The notes below the pieces were generated by a model. The model ran no database searches and had not been told where the DNA came from. It saw nothing but the letters and a program-made list of their open reading frames with translations. 64,000 nt of DNA from Microvirga sp. TS319 (lineage in GTDB: Bacteria; Pseudomonadota; Alphaproteobacteria; Rhizobiales; Beijerinckiaceae): the NCBI RefSeq assembly GCF_041276405.1, contig NZ_JBGGGT010000002.1, positions 124,001 through 188,000 on the forward strand, given 5' to 3'. This document shows, piece after piece, positions 7,796 through 17,173 of the stretch. A program made the position numbers and the translations under genes. How positions within the stretch are numbered: the stretch's first letter is position 1; the number at the start of each line of letters is the position of its first letter.

Positions 7796-9283
7796 ATGCA
7801 AATATTCATCGACACCCTTGGCGTGCTGTTCTCGCTGCCTGGGCTTTTGTCGCTCATCGCCGGCACGGCAATCGGGATCATCGTCGGGGCTCTGCCCGGC
7901 CTTGGACCATCGATCGGCATCAGTCTTCTGATCCCGTTCACCTACACGATGACGCCCGAAAACTCGATGCTTCTGTTGATCTCCCTCTATATGGCGGCGG
8001 AGTACGGCGGTTCGGTTTCGGCAATTCTGCTTTCGACACCGGGAACGGCCGCCGCCGCCGCCACGACCATCGACGGCTTTGCGATGACGCAGCGGGGGCA
8101 GGCCAACAAAGCGCTCGCGATTTCGCTCTCGGCCTCGACCGTCGGCGGCCTCGTCGGTGGCGTCGCTCTGCTTTTTCTCGCAATGCCGCTCTCCAGGCTT
8201 GCGTTGCAGTTCGGCCCTGCAAGCTACTTCGCGGTCGGCCTGTTCGGCCTGACCTCGGTCGCGGCCCTATCGGGCGGATCCCTCACCAAGGGTCTGATCG
8301 GCGCTGCCTTCGGTCTGCTGCTCGCCTTCGTGGGCATCGATCCCATCGCCGGCATGCCGCGCTTCACCTTCGATCAGATCGCGCTCTTCGAAGGCATTCC
8401 GATGCTGGCCGTGCTGATCGGTCTCTTCGCGGTCTCCGAGGGCTTCATTCTGGCGGAAAGCGCGGGTAAGGCCCGGGATCGCGTCTCCAAGGGCGCCGTG
8501 CGCGCGGTGTATCTGACGTTTTCAGAATGGAAGGAGCTGATCCGCACCATGATCTCGGGGTCGGTGATCGGCACCTTTCTCGGAATCCTGCCCGGAGTCG
8601 GCGGCAACATCGCGTGCTGGGTGGCCCGCGACTATGCCATGCGGCGCAATCCGAAGCTCGCTTTCGGCAAGGGCGAGCCGCGCGGCATTGCGGCGCCGGA
8701 ATCGTCGAACAACGCGACCGTGGGCGGCGCGATGGTTCCGCTTCTCGCGCTCGGAGTGCCCGGATCGCCGACCACGGCCGTCATCGTCGGCGCACTCGTG
8801 CTTCACGGCTTGCGTCCCGGCCCTCAGCTCTTCACCGAGCAGCCTGTCCTCGTCTACACGATCCTTCTCGGATTGCTGCTCGCATGCGTGATCATGTTTC
8901 TTCTGGCATCGCTCTCGCTGCCCTGGATGGCGCGCGTAATCAATCTGCCTGATTCGGTGCTCGCCGCGGGCATCCTGATCTTCGCGATCCTGGGCGCATA
9001 CTCGCTGCGCAACCTCGCCTTCGACGTGTGGCTCACCATCGCCTTCGGGGCTCTCGGGTATCTCATGAAGAAGCTCTCCTTCCCGGTTGCGCCCGTCGTG
9101 CTGGCGCTGGTTCTGGGTTATCTGGTGGAGACGAACTTCCGCACGGCTCTCGTGACCTCGCGCGGTTCCTACAGCATCTTCTTCACCGACCCCGTCTCGG
9201 TGATCTTCCTGGTCCTCAGCCTGGTGAGCATTCTCTATCCGGCCTGGCGGTCCTGGCGCGAAAAGACACTCAAAACAGCGTGA
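7796..9283 (+). CDS. tctA: Tripartite tricarboxylate transporter, large membrane subunit TctA
   Basis: A 495-residue, roughly twelve-helix inner-membrane protein with the signature features of TctA: the N-terminal GIIVGALPGLGPSIGISLLIPFTY re-entrant segment and a second similar glycine/proline segment (LGILPGVGGNIACW), then APESSNNATVGGAMVPLLALGVPGSP. It forms the channel of a secondary transporter that accepts substrate from the periplasmic TctC. Here the order is tctA-tctC-tctB rather than the classic tctCBA. The cargo is probably a di- or tricarboxylic acid given the LigJ/LigK enzymes downstream. Confidence 0.95.
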   Translation: MQIFIDTLGVLFSLPGLLSLIAGTAIGIIVGALPGLGPSIGISLLIPFTYTMTPENSMLLLISLYMAAEYGGSVSAILLSTPGTAAAAATTIDGFAMTQRGQANKALAISLSASTVGGLVGGVALLFLAMPLSRLALQFGPASYFAVGLFGLTSVAALSGGSLTKGLIGAAFGLLLAFVGIDPIAGMPRFTFDQIALFEGIPMLAVLIGLFAVSEGFILAESAGKARDRVSKGAVRAVYLTFSEWKELIRTMISGSVIGTFLGILPGVGGNIACWVARDYAMRRNPKLAFGKGEPRGIAAPESSNNATVGGAMVPLLALGVPGSPTTAVIVGALVLHGLRPGPQLFTEQPVLVYTILLGLLLACVIMFLLASLSLPWMARVINLPDSVLAAGILIFAILGAYSLRNLAFDVWLTIAFGALGYLMKKLSFPVAPVVLALVLGYLVETNFRTALVTSRGSYSIFFTDPVSVIFLVLSLVSILYPAWRSWREKTLKTA

Positions 9284-9309
9284 AAACATCTCTCGGAGGA
9301 AAAGGCATC

Positions 9310-10281
9310 ATGACGTTCAACCCATCACGCCGCTCGCTGCTGACCGCTCTGGGAGCAGCGCCGCTCGTGCTCAGCGCCAAAGGCGCGTTCGCGGCCGGTT
9401 TCCCGAACAAGGCGGTCAATCTCGTTGTCTGGTCCGGCGCAGGCGGCGCGCTCGACACCTACGGCCGTCAGCTCGCGGAGCTGCTCACCAAAGAGGCCGG
9501 CTGGACGGTCTCGGTACAGAACCGTCCCGGCGGTTCGGGCGCCGTCGGCGTGTCGACCGTTCTGGCTCAGAAGGCCGACGGCTACAACATCCTCGTCTGT
9601 ACCGGCACGCTGACGTTCGGCATCGCACAGGGCCTCATCCCCTTCAAGCTGGAGGATCTGCGTTACGTCCGCGCCATGCAGGCGGAGCCGTCATCCGTGG
9701 CGGTTCGCGCCGACAGCCCGTTCAAGACCCTGGACGACTTCGTCGCCTCCATGCGCGACAACCCGAACAAGCTCCGCGTCGGCGGCCATGCCCCGGCGGG
9801 CTTCCACCAGTTTATCCTCTATCAGCTCGGCAAGATCGGAAAATTCGAAGCGGGATGGATCCCGCACGATGCGTCCGGCAAGGTTCCGCTCTCCCTGCTC
9901 GGCGGCCACATGGACGTCGCGATCATGACGCCGTCGAGCGGGCTGTCCCAGGTGGAAAGCGGTGAGATCCGCCTGCTCGGTATTTCGACCGAAGAACGCT
10001 CGCCGTTCTTCCCGAACGTGCCGACCTTCAAGGAGCAGGGATACGACATCGTCGACTCCGTCTGGCGCGGCATCGCCGTTCACGGCAAGACTCCCGACGA
10101 CGTCATGGGCAAGATCCAGGAGGCGATCGACAAGGTCGAAGCCTCCCAGGATTGGCTCGATTTCCAGAAGCGAGAGAAGCAGGAGAACATCAACCTCGGC
10201 GAACAGGCCTATACACAGCTGGTGCAGCGGCAACTTGCGACCCAAAGCGAGTTCCTGAAGTCCGTAGGGCTGATTCAATGA
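9310..10281 (+). CDS. tctC: Tripartite tricarboxylate transporter substrate-binding protein TctC (Bug family)
   Basis: 323 residues with a twin-arginine-like leader (SRRSLLTALGAAPLVLSAKGAFA), then the mature Bug-fold protein beginning FPNKAVNLVVWSGAGGALD, with the family words VQNRPGGSGAVGVSTV and HAPAGFHQF. It captures an organic acid in the periplasm and delivers it to TctA/TctB. GGAGGAAAAGGCATC precedes the ATG. Its stop overlaps the tctB start (ATGA), so the two are translationally coupled. Bug proteins bind many carboxylates, so the ligand must be inferred from the enzymes nearby. Confidence 0.93.
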   Translation: MTFNPSRRSLLTALGAAPLVLSAKGAFAAGFPNKAVNLVVWSGAGGALDTYGRQLAELLTKEAGWTVSVQNRPGGSGAVGVSTVLAQKADGYNILVCTGTLTFGIAQGLIPFKLEDLRYVRAMQAEPSSVAVRADSPFKTLDDFVASMRDNPNKLRVGGHAPAGFHQFILYQLGKIGKFEAGWIPHDASGKVPLSLLGGHMDVAIMTPSSGLSQVESGEIRLLGISTEERSPFFPNVPTFKEQGYDIVDSVWRGIAVHGKTPDDVMGKIQEAIDKVEASQDWLDFQKREKQENINLGEQAYTQLVQRQLATQSEFLKSVGLIQ

Positions 10282-10754
10282 GCTCGGTCGAGGCGATCAA
10301 GGAAAAGGACGGCGGAGCCACCGTCCTTCTGCTCGTACAAAAACTCGCCGTCACGGCGGCGGCGCTCGTCTTTTTCGCGGTGTTCTTCTGGATTGCGCGG
10401 CAGATGCCGCCCGTTCGCGCCTCCGGCGACGTGGGCTCGGCCTTTCTTCCGTCGATCCTGGCCGTATTAGGCTTCTGTCTGAGCCTGTTCTATCTGTTCC
10501 AGATCGTCACGGGCCGCGACAGAACCAGAGCGCCTGTCCAAGCCATCGCGCTCGCGCTTCTGATTCTGACGCTGGCGGCCGTCGGGTCGGTCTACTGGCT
10601 CGGCATGCCCGTTGGACTCGGAATCGGCGCGGCCCTCATGGTCCTTGTCCTCGAGCGCGGGAAGCGGCCTTTCTGGGCCATCGGAACAGGCATCATGTTC
10701 TGGGCGATGACACAGTTCGGCTTCGGCATGCTGCTGGGCGTGCCTTTGCTCTGA
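10278..10754 (+). CDS. tctB: Tripartite tricarboxylate transporter, small membrane subunit TctB
   Basis: 158 residues with about four hydrophobic segments and the loose sequence conservation usual for TctB. The start ATG overlaps the tctC stop in an ATGA arrangement. TctB partners TctA in the membrane; its sequence is too variable to assign without context, but the position completes a full three-gene system. Confidence 0.9.
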   Translation: MSSVEAIKEKDGGATVLLLVQKLAVTAAALVFFAVFFWIARQMPPVRASGDVGSAFLPSILAVLGFCLSLFYLFQIVTGRDRTRAPVQAIALALLILTLAAVGSVYWLGMPVGLGIGAALMVLVLERGKRPFWAIGTGIMFWAMTQFGFGMLLGVPLL

Positions 10755-11098
10755 GCGTTCCGGCCGGATTGCGATCTGCAAAAGAGGGGGCCTGCCGTTG
10801 GCTGGCCGCTGCCAGAACGAGTCGGCCATCCTGGTGGCCGACCTTGGCTCCAGCGCCAATGGCATGCTTCAAGAACGGACGCCGGAGGAGCTGCGTTTCC
10901 AGCATCGACGGACTGAAATCCCGATCCGCGGACCCGCCCGGATGAACCATGGCGCCGCGCAATATTTGACCGCAGATGCACGGAATTGATCGTTTTCGTC
11001 AGATTATTCATTTGTCTTGCCGGTCCTCCCCCCGCACAACCAGTAAGGCGTCAGGTGCATCTCCACGACAGCCTTGAACAGACTTGAAAGGTGTTCCG
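10755..11098. other. Intergenic region between tctB and ligJ, no supported gene
   Basis: About 340 bases. Open frames of 60-90 codons exist on both strands but have no ribosome site or family resemblance. The 3' part is relatively AT-rich (TTGATCGTTTTCGTCAGATTATTC) and could hold a separate promoter for ligJ. No terminator is evident after tctB. Confidence 0.4.
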
Positions 11099-12127
11099 AT
11101 GATCATCGACTGTCATGGCCATTACACGACGGCCCCGAAGGCGCTGGAGGATTGGCGCAAGCGCCAGGTCGCCAGCATTTCCGATCCGTCGCGGCGGCCA
11201 TCGGTCTCCGCGTTGAAGATCAGCGACGATGAGCTGCGCGAATCGATCGAGGGCAACCAACTCCGCCTGATGAGAGAGCGGGGCCTCGATATGACGATCT
11301 TCAGCCCGCGCGCGAGCTTCATGGCGCACCATATCGGCGACTTCTCGATTTCATCGGAATGGGCCGCGATCTGCAACGAACTCTGCCATCGCGTCTCGCA
11401 GCTCTTTCCGGACAATTTCATCGGCGCGGCCATGCTGCCGCAGAGCCCGGGCGTCGATCCCAGGACCTGCATTCCCGAGCTCGAAAAATGCGTGAAGGAA
11501 TACGGCTTCGTCGGGATCAACCTGAACCCCGACCCGACCGGCGGCTATTGGAAGAGCCCGCCCCTGACCGACCGGCACTGGTATCCGATCTACGAGAAGA
11601 TGGTGGAATTCGACATTCCCGCCATGATTCACGTATCGACGAGCTGCAATGCCTGCTTCCATACGACGGGCGCGCATTACATCAACGCCGACACGACCGC
11701 CGTGATGCAGCTCATCGAAGGCGACCTGTTCAGGGATTTCCCGACGCTCCGCTTCGTCGTACCTCACGGCGGCGGCGCCGCGCCTTATCACTGGGGCCGG
11801 TATCGCGGTCTCGCGCAGGCGCTGAACAAGCCGGAGCTGCGCGAACATCTCCTCAGGAACGTCTTCTTCGATACCTGCATCTATCATCAGCCGGGGATCG
11901 ATCTGCTGACCAAGGTCATCCCGGTCGAGAACATCCTTTTCGCCAGCGAGATGATCGGTGCGGTGCGTGGGATCGATCCCGAGACCGGGCATCACTTCGA
12001 CGATACCAAACGCTACATCGAGGCGGCTCAGAACCTGAGTTCCGAGGACCGCTACAGGATTTACGAAGGCAACGCGCGCCGCGTCTACCCACGCCTGGAC
12101 GCCGCCCTGAAGGCGCGCGGACGATAA
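11099..12127 (+). CDS. ligJ: 4-oxalomesaconate hydratase (LigJ-like amidohydrolase)
   Basis: 342 residues of the amidohydrolase-2 family that match, almost word for word, my memory of Sphingobium Lig[49 protein letters not shown] and [14 protein letters not shown]. LigJ hydrates 4-oxalomesaconate to 4-carboxy-4-hydroxy-2-oxoadipate in the protocatechuate 4,5-cleavage and gallate pathways; the HxH and later His/Asp residues bind a metal. ATG 11099 follows AAAGGTG; an upstream in-frame TTG is less likely. It is followed 11 bases later by ligK, the next enzyme. Confidence 0.9.
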   Translation: MIIDCHGHYTTAPKALEDWRKRQVASISDPSRRPSVSALKISDDELRESIEGNQLRLMRERGLDMTIFSPRASFMAHHIGDFSISSEWAAICNELCHRVSQLFPDNFIGAAMLPQSPGVDPRTCIPELEKCVKEYGFVGINLNPDPTGGYWKSPPLTDRHWYPIYEKMVEFDIPAMIHVSTSCNACFHTTGAHYINADTTAVMQLIEGDLFRDFPTLRFVVPHGGGAAPYHWGRYRGLAQALNKPELREHLLRNVFFDTCIYHQPGIDLLTKVIPVENILFASEMIGAVRGIDPETGHHFDDTKRYIEAAQNLSSEDRYRIYEGNARRVYPRLDAALKARGR

Positions 12128-12138
12128 AGGACACCATC

Positions 12139-12822
12139 ATGACCGAACTCGGAATCGTCAAACGCAACATCAACCGCGCGGATCGCACGACCGTCGACCG
12201 GCTTGCAGGACATGGCGTCTCGACCGTGCACGAGGCGATGGGGCGCACCGGGCTCATGAAGCCGTACATGCGGCCGATCTACTCCGGCGCCCAGGTGTCG
12301 GGCACGGCCGTCACCGTCCTGCTGCACCCCGGCGACAACTGGATGATGCATGTCGTCGCGGAGCAGATCCAGCCGGGCGACATCGTGGTCGCGGCGATCA
12401 CCGCCGAATGCACGGATGGCTATTTCGGCGACCTTCTCGCGACGAGCTTCAAGGCACGCGGCGCGAAGGCGCTCATCATCGACGCGGGCGTCCGGGATGT
12501 GAAAACCTTGAGCGAGATGGGCTTCCCCGTGTGGAGCAAGTGCATCTCCGCGAAGGGCACCGTCAAGGCGACGCTCGGCTCGGTGAACATCCCGATCGTC
12601 TGCGCCGGGGCGATGGTGGAGCCGGGCGATGCCGTCGTGGCCGACGACGACGGTGTCGTCGTCGTGCCCGCCGCGCTGGTGCACAAGACGGCCGAGGCGG
12701 CCGCAGCGCGCGAGGCCAACGAAGAGAAGAAGCGCGCCACGCTGGCCGCCGGCACCCTCGGCCTGGACCTGTACCAGATGCGCGAGCCGCTGGCCCGGGC
12801 GGGGCTGAGATACATCGACTGA
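12139..12822 (+). CDS. ligK: 4-carboxy-4-hydroxy-2-oxoadipate aldolase / oxaloacetate decarboxylase (LigK-like, RraA fold)
   Basis: 227 residues of the RraA-like class II aldolase family. The active-site loop [24 protein letters not shown] supplies the metal-binding Asp and the Arg seen in HMG/CHA aldolases, and the N-terminal [13 protein letters not shown] helix is typical of LigK/ProA. It splits 4-carboxy-4-hydroxy-2-oxoadipate into pyruvate and oxaloacetate. Directly after ligJ, it completes the path from oxalomesaconate to central metabolism. Confidence 0.9.
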   Translation: MTELGIVKRNINRADRTTVDRLAGHGVSTVHEAMGRTGLMKPYMRPIYSGAQVSGTAVTVLLHPGDNWMMHVVAEQIQPGDIVVAAITAECTDGYFGDLLATSFKARGAKALIIDAGVRDVKTLSEMGFPVWSKCISAKGTVKATLGSVNIPIVCAGAMVEPGDAVVADDDGVVVVPAALVHKTAEAAAAREANEEKKRATLAAGTLGLDLYQMREPLARAGLRYID

Positions 12823-12860
12823 ACTCGATGGAGCAGGTCCCGCAAGGGAGGAGATCCTCA

Positions 12861-13550
12861 TTGGCCCAACACGTTGACGGCATTTCGTCCATGGCGACCC
12901 GGCAGATCCTGGCCGAACTCGCCGCGCTCTACGAGCAAGCGACCGGATCGCGGGTTGCGATCCGGTCCATGGGGGGAGTGGAGGCGGCAAGGCTCGTCCG
13001 CGCCGCCGAGCCGACCGATGTCGTTATCCTCGCGGCGAGCGCGATGGAGCAACTGGAGGGCGAGGGGCATATCCTTCCGGGGACCCGCTCCGGTTTCGCG
13101 CGCTCCGCCATAGCGGTGGCGGTCCGCGCCGGCGCGGAGCGGCCGGACATCGACAGCGAGGAGGCCGTGATGCAAGCCCTCATGGCCGCCCGGAGGATCT
13201 GTTACTCCACAGGGCCCAGCGGCGATCATCTCCTGCGTCTGCTGGACAGGTGGGGAATCGCCGAAACGGCGTCCCAGCGCCTGCTCCAGGCACCTCCGGG
13301 CGTACCGGTGGGCGCCATGGTCGCAAGAGGGGAGGCGGAGCTGGGCTTGCAGCAGTTCAGCGAATTGCTGCCCGTCCAGGGCATCGAAATCCTCGGTCCC
13401 CTGCCGCCGGAAATCCAGGCGACGACCGTGTTCACGGCCGGCATCGCGCAAACGTCCGCCCAGCCGGAGAAGGCGCGCGCTCTGATCGGCTTTCTGAATT
13501 CGGACCAGGCGTGCGAGGCGAAGCGCAGACACGGCATGGAGCCTGCCTAG
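12861..13550 (+). CDS. Leaderless ModA-like (type 2 periplasmic-binding fold) protein in the lig cluster
   Basis: 229 residues resembling molybdate-binding ModA: LAALYEQATGSRVAIRSMGG, DVVILAASAMEQL, and the closing hinge AGIAQTSAQPEKARALIGFL. Unlike ModA it lacks any signal peptide and no ABC permease is nearby. The start is TTG 12861, which has GGGAGGAG at ideal distance; the upstream ATG 12828 has none. Such ModA-like genes occur beside ligJ/ligK in 4,5-cleavage clusters (from memory), suggesting a cytoplasmic role such as oxalomesaconate tautomerisation, which is otherwise missing here. That role is inference. The stop codon coincides with the start of a 107-bp repeat. Confidence 0.65.
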   Translation: MAQHVDGISSMATRQILAELAALYEQATGSRVAIRSMGGVEAARLVRAAEPTDVVILAASAMEQLEGEGHILPGTRSGFARSAIAVAVRAGAERPDIDSEEAVMQALMAARRICYSTGPSGDHLLRLLDRWGIAETASQRLLQAPPGVPVGAMVARGEAELGLQQFSELLPVQGIEILGPLPPEIQATTVFTAGIAQTSAQPEKARALIGFLNSDQACEAKRRHGMEPA

Positions 13551-13653
13551 AGCCTTTTCCGCAAAAGTGGATGCCGGTTTTGCGAAGAAAAGGCGTCTTT
13601 CTCAAACAACAAATGCCTTTTCCGTGAACCGAAGTTCATGGAAAAGGCTCTAG
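13547..13653. repeat. 107-bp palindromic repeat, type B, copy 1
   Basis: Bounded by CTAGAGCCTTTTCC and its inverse GGAAAAGGCTCTAG. The body contains GCAAAAGTGGATGCCGG and a central AT-rich part. An identical 107-bp copy is at 53537-53643. The TAG of the first CTAG is the stop codon of the ModA-like gene. Confidence 0.9.
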
Positions 13654-13755
13654 CGCATCGTGCGAGAAAGTGGTCTTGGTTCTTCGCAAGAAGCGATGCT
13701 CAAAAACATAGACTGACAGCATCGGACGCGGGTTCGATTTCACGTCCGATGCTCT
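13654..13755. repeat. Hairpin repeat following the type B element
   Basis: Begins GCGCATCGTGCGAG and ends CACGTCCGATGCTCTA, the complement of the common GAGCATCGGACGTG word. The arms pair imperfectly. It abuts the type B element, so the two repeat types are joined head to tail between two convergent genes. Confidence 0.75.
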
Positions 13756-13828
13756 AAGTCGCTTTTCCCAGGCGCCTCGTTGCCAGGATGTCTCGGAGGC
13801 GGGCAGGGCCCGCCTCACGATCGGCCGA

Positions 13829-14900
<1,072 letters not shown>

Positions 14901-15067
14901 GTCCTTGACGCGCCTGAGCGGGCCATTCTACGTTGACGGCATGTGCTCTGATCGATGCGCCAAGGCTGTTTCGTCAGCCGCATCGCGGGTGCGCTCCGAC
15001 AGCATGGCGTTCAAGACCAGGCATCGCGACAGAGGCAGAAATCCAGAAGACGGGAGAAGCAGCAGAA

Positions 15068-17155
15068 ATGACGGTTGACGGCAATCAGGTCAGGGTCGGC
15101 GTCGATATCGGCGGAACGTTCACCGACGTCGCCATGGAGATCGGCACTCAGCTCCATTCCACGAAGGTGCTGACCAATTACGCATTTCCCGAACAGGCCA
15201 TCGTCGACGGAATCCGTCAGGTCGCGGAATCCGCCGGACTGGCGCTCTCGCAGATCGATATGGTCATCCATGGCACCACGCTCGCGACCAACGCTCTGAT
15301 CGAGCGCCGCGGCGCGAAGATGGCCTTCGTGACGACCAAGGGCTTTCGCGACGTTATCGAGATGCGGACGGAAAATCGGTTCGAGCAGTACGATCTCGAC
15401 ATCGTATTGCCCGCTCCGCTGGTCGAGCGCAGCCACCGCTACGTCCTCGATGAGCGGATCGGGGCGGACGGATCGGTCCTCAAGGCGCTCGACCCTGCCG
15501 AGGTCTCCGAATTGGCGGACCGTCTCGCCGCCGGACCTTTCGAAAGCATCGCGATCGGGTTCATTCACTCCTACCTGAACGGAGTTCATGAGCGCCAGGT
15601 GCGTGATGCGCTCATCGCGCGCAATCCGAAGCTCTCGGTGTCGATCTCGTCGGAAGTCTCGCCCCAGATGCGCGAGTTTCAGCGCTTCAACACGGTCTGC
15701 GCCAACGCTTACGTCAAGCCGTTGATGGCCTCCTACCTTCACCGGCTCGTCGGACGCCTCTCCGAGGAGGGAATCGGCTGTCCGATCTTCATGATGCATT
15801 CCGGAGGCGGCATCATCAGCGTCGAGAGCGCCATCGCGTTTCCCGTGAGGCTCCTGGAGTCGGGGCCCGCTGGAGGCGCCATCTTCGCGGCCGATATCGC
15901 GGCGCGCTATGGGCTCGACCAGGTCCTGTCCTATGACATGGGCGGCACCACGGCCAAGATCTGCCTGATCGAGGGGCAGGTTCCGAAAACCGCAAAGACT
16001 TTCGAGGTCGCCCGCACCTACCGTTTCAAGAAAGGCAGCGGCATGCCGATCTCGATCCCCGTCATCGAGATGGTGGAAATCGGCGCCGGCGGCGGCTCGA
16101 TCGCAACCGTCGATTCCATGCGGCAGATCCGCGTCGGGCCGCACAGCGCAGGTTCGGAGCCCGGCCCGGCCTGCTATGGCCGCGGAGGAGGCCATCCGAC
16201 CGTGACCGATGCAGACCTGCTCCTGGGAAGGCTCGATCCGGAGGAATTCGCGGGCGGATCGTTCAAGCTGCACCCTGCGGCGGCGCACAATGCCGTGGAG
16301 CGTGACCTGGCGTTGAAATTGGACATCGACAGCACAACCGCGGCATTCGGGCTGAGCGAAGTCGTCGACGAAAACATGAGCAACGCCGCCCGCATGCATG
16401 CGGTGGAGAATGGCAAGGAGCTCTCCGAGTTTACGCTGATCGCATTCGGGGGCGCAGCGCCCATCCACGCATCCCGCCTCTGCGAGAAGCTCGGCGTGCG
16501 CGAATTGCTGATCCCGCCGGGCGCCGGCGTCGGGTCGGCCATTGGCTTCCTCCGCGCTCCCTTCGGGTACGAGTCCGTGCGCAGCGCCTATTTGCGGCTG
16601 AGCCGGTTCGACGCGGCCAAGATCAACGCCGTGCTGAAGGACCTGATCGACGAGGCGACATCCTTCGTGCATCTGGGAGCTCCGGGAATCACCCCCAATC
16701 TGGAATGCGTGGCCTATATGCGCTACCTCGGTCAGGGCTGGGAGGTCCCCGTCCCGGTGGAGGTCCGCGACTATGCGGATGCGGACGGGGCGACCTTCCG
16801 CAAGAATTTCGACGATCAATATACCCGGTTCTTCGGCCGCCTGATCGACGGCCTGGACGTCGAGATCGTCAGCTGGTCGCTTCGGGCGAGTTCCGAAGTT
16901 CCCCAGCCCAGCGCCGTCGCCCGGACGCATGGCCTGCGGGCCATCGATTCTGCCGGTAAGCGACAGGTCTTCGACGCGCAGAGCGGCCGATTCGTCGAGG
17001 CAGGCGTCATTGCCCGCAGCGCAATGAAGACCGGCGATTTCATCAACGGGCCCGCCGTCATCACGGAACGGGAAACGTCGACGATCGTCACCGTCGGGCG
17101 AGAGGCCGTGATGCAGGCCGACGGCTGCCTGCTGATCCGCGCGTCATCCGTCTGA
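15068..17155 (+). CDS. hyuA: Hydantoinase/oxoprolinase family protein, subunit A (HyuA)
   Basis: 695 residues. The N-terminus VRVGVDIGGTFTDVAME is the ASKHA phosphate-binding loop of ATP-dependent hydantoinase/oxoprolinase A subunits. HGTTLATNALIERRGAKMAF, LESGPAGGAIFA, SYDMGGTTAKICLI and the EIGAGGGSIA motif follow in family order. These enzymes use ATP to open lactams or hydantoins (5-oxoproline, N-methylhydantoin, caprolactam) together with HyuB, or to carboxylate ketones. ATG 15068 follows GGGAGAAG; longer frames lack a site. hyuB starts 18 bases downstream. The substrate is not determined. Confidence 0.92.
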   Translation: MTVDGNQVRVGVDIGGTFTDVAMEIGTQLHSTKVLTNYAFPEQAIVDGIRQVAESAGLALSQIDMVIHGTTLATNALIERRGAKMAFVTTKGFRDVIEMRTENRFEQYDLDIVLPAPLVERSHRYVLDERIGADGSVLKALDPAEVSELADRLAAGPFESIAIGFIHSYLNGVHERQVRDALIARNPKLSVSISSEVSPQMREFQRFNTVCANAYVKPLMASYLHRLVGRLSEEGIGCPIFMMHSGGGIISVESAIAFPVRLLESGPAGGAIFAADIAARYGLDQVLSYDMGGTTAKICLIEGQVPKTAKTFEVARTYRFKKGSGMPISIPVIEMVEIGAGGGSIATVDSMRQIRVGPHSAGSEPGPACYGRGGGHPTVTDADLLLGRLDPEEFAGGSFKLHPAAAHNAVERDLALKLDIDSTTAAFGLSEVVDENMSNAARMHAVENGKELSEFTLIAFGGAAPIHASRLCEKLGVRELLIPPGAGVGSAIGFLRAPFGYESVRSAYLRLSRFDAAKINAVLKDLIDEATSFVHLGAPGITPNLECVAYMRYLGQGWEVPVPVEVRDYADADGATFRKNFDDQYTRFFGRLIDGLDVEIVSWSLRASSEVPQPSAVARTHGLRAIDSAGKRQVFDAQSGRFVEAGVIARSAMKTGDFINGPAVITERETSTIVTVGREAVMQADGCLLIRASSV

Positions 17156-17173
17156 GGCCGAGGAGATTACATC

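Noticed and set aside
10798..10989. 63-codon plus-strand frame between tctB and ligJ
   Set aside because: TTG start without ribosome site and no coding signature.
12861..13550. Molybdate transporter component
   Set aside because: No signal peptide, no ModB/ModC nearby, and tight linkage to ligJ/ligK; only the fold is shared.
15011..16930. 639-codon open frame antisense to hyuA
   Set aside because: Antisense shadow without family resemblance.
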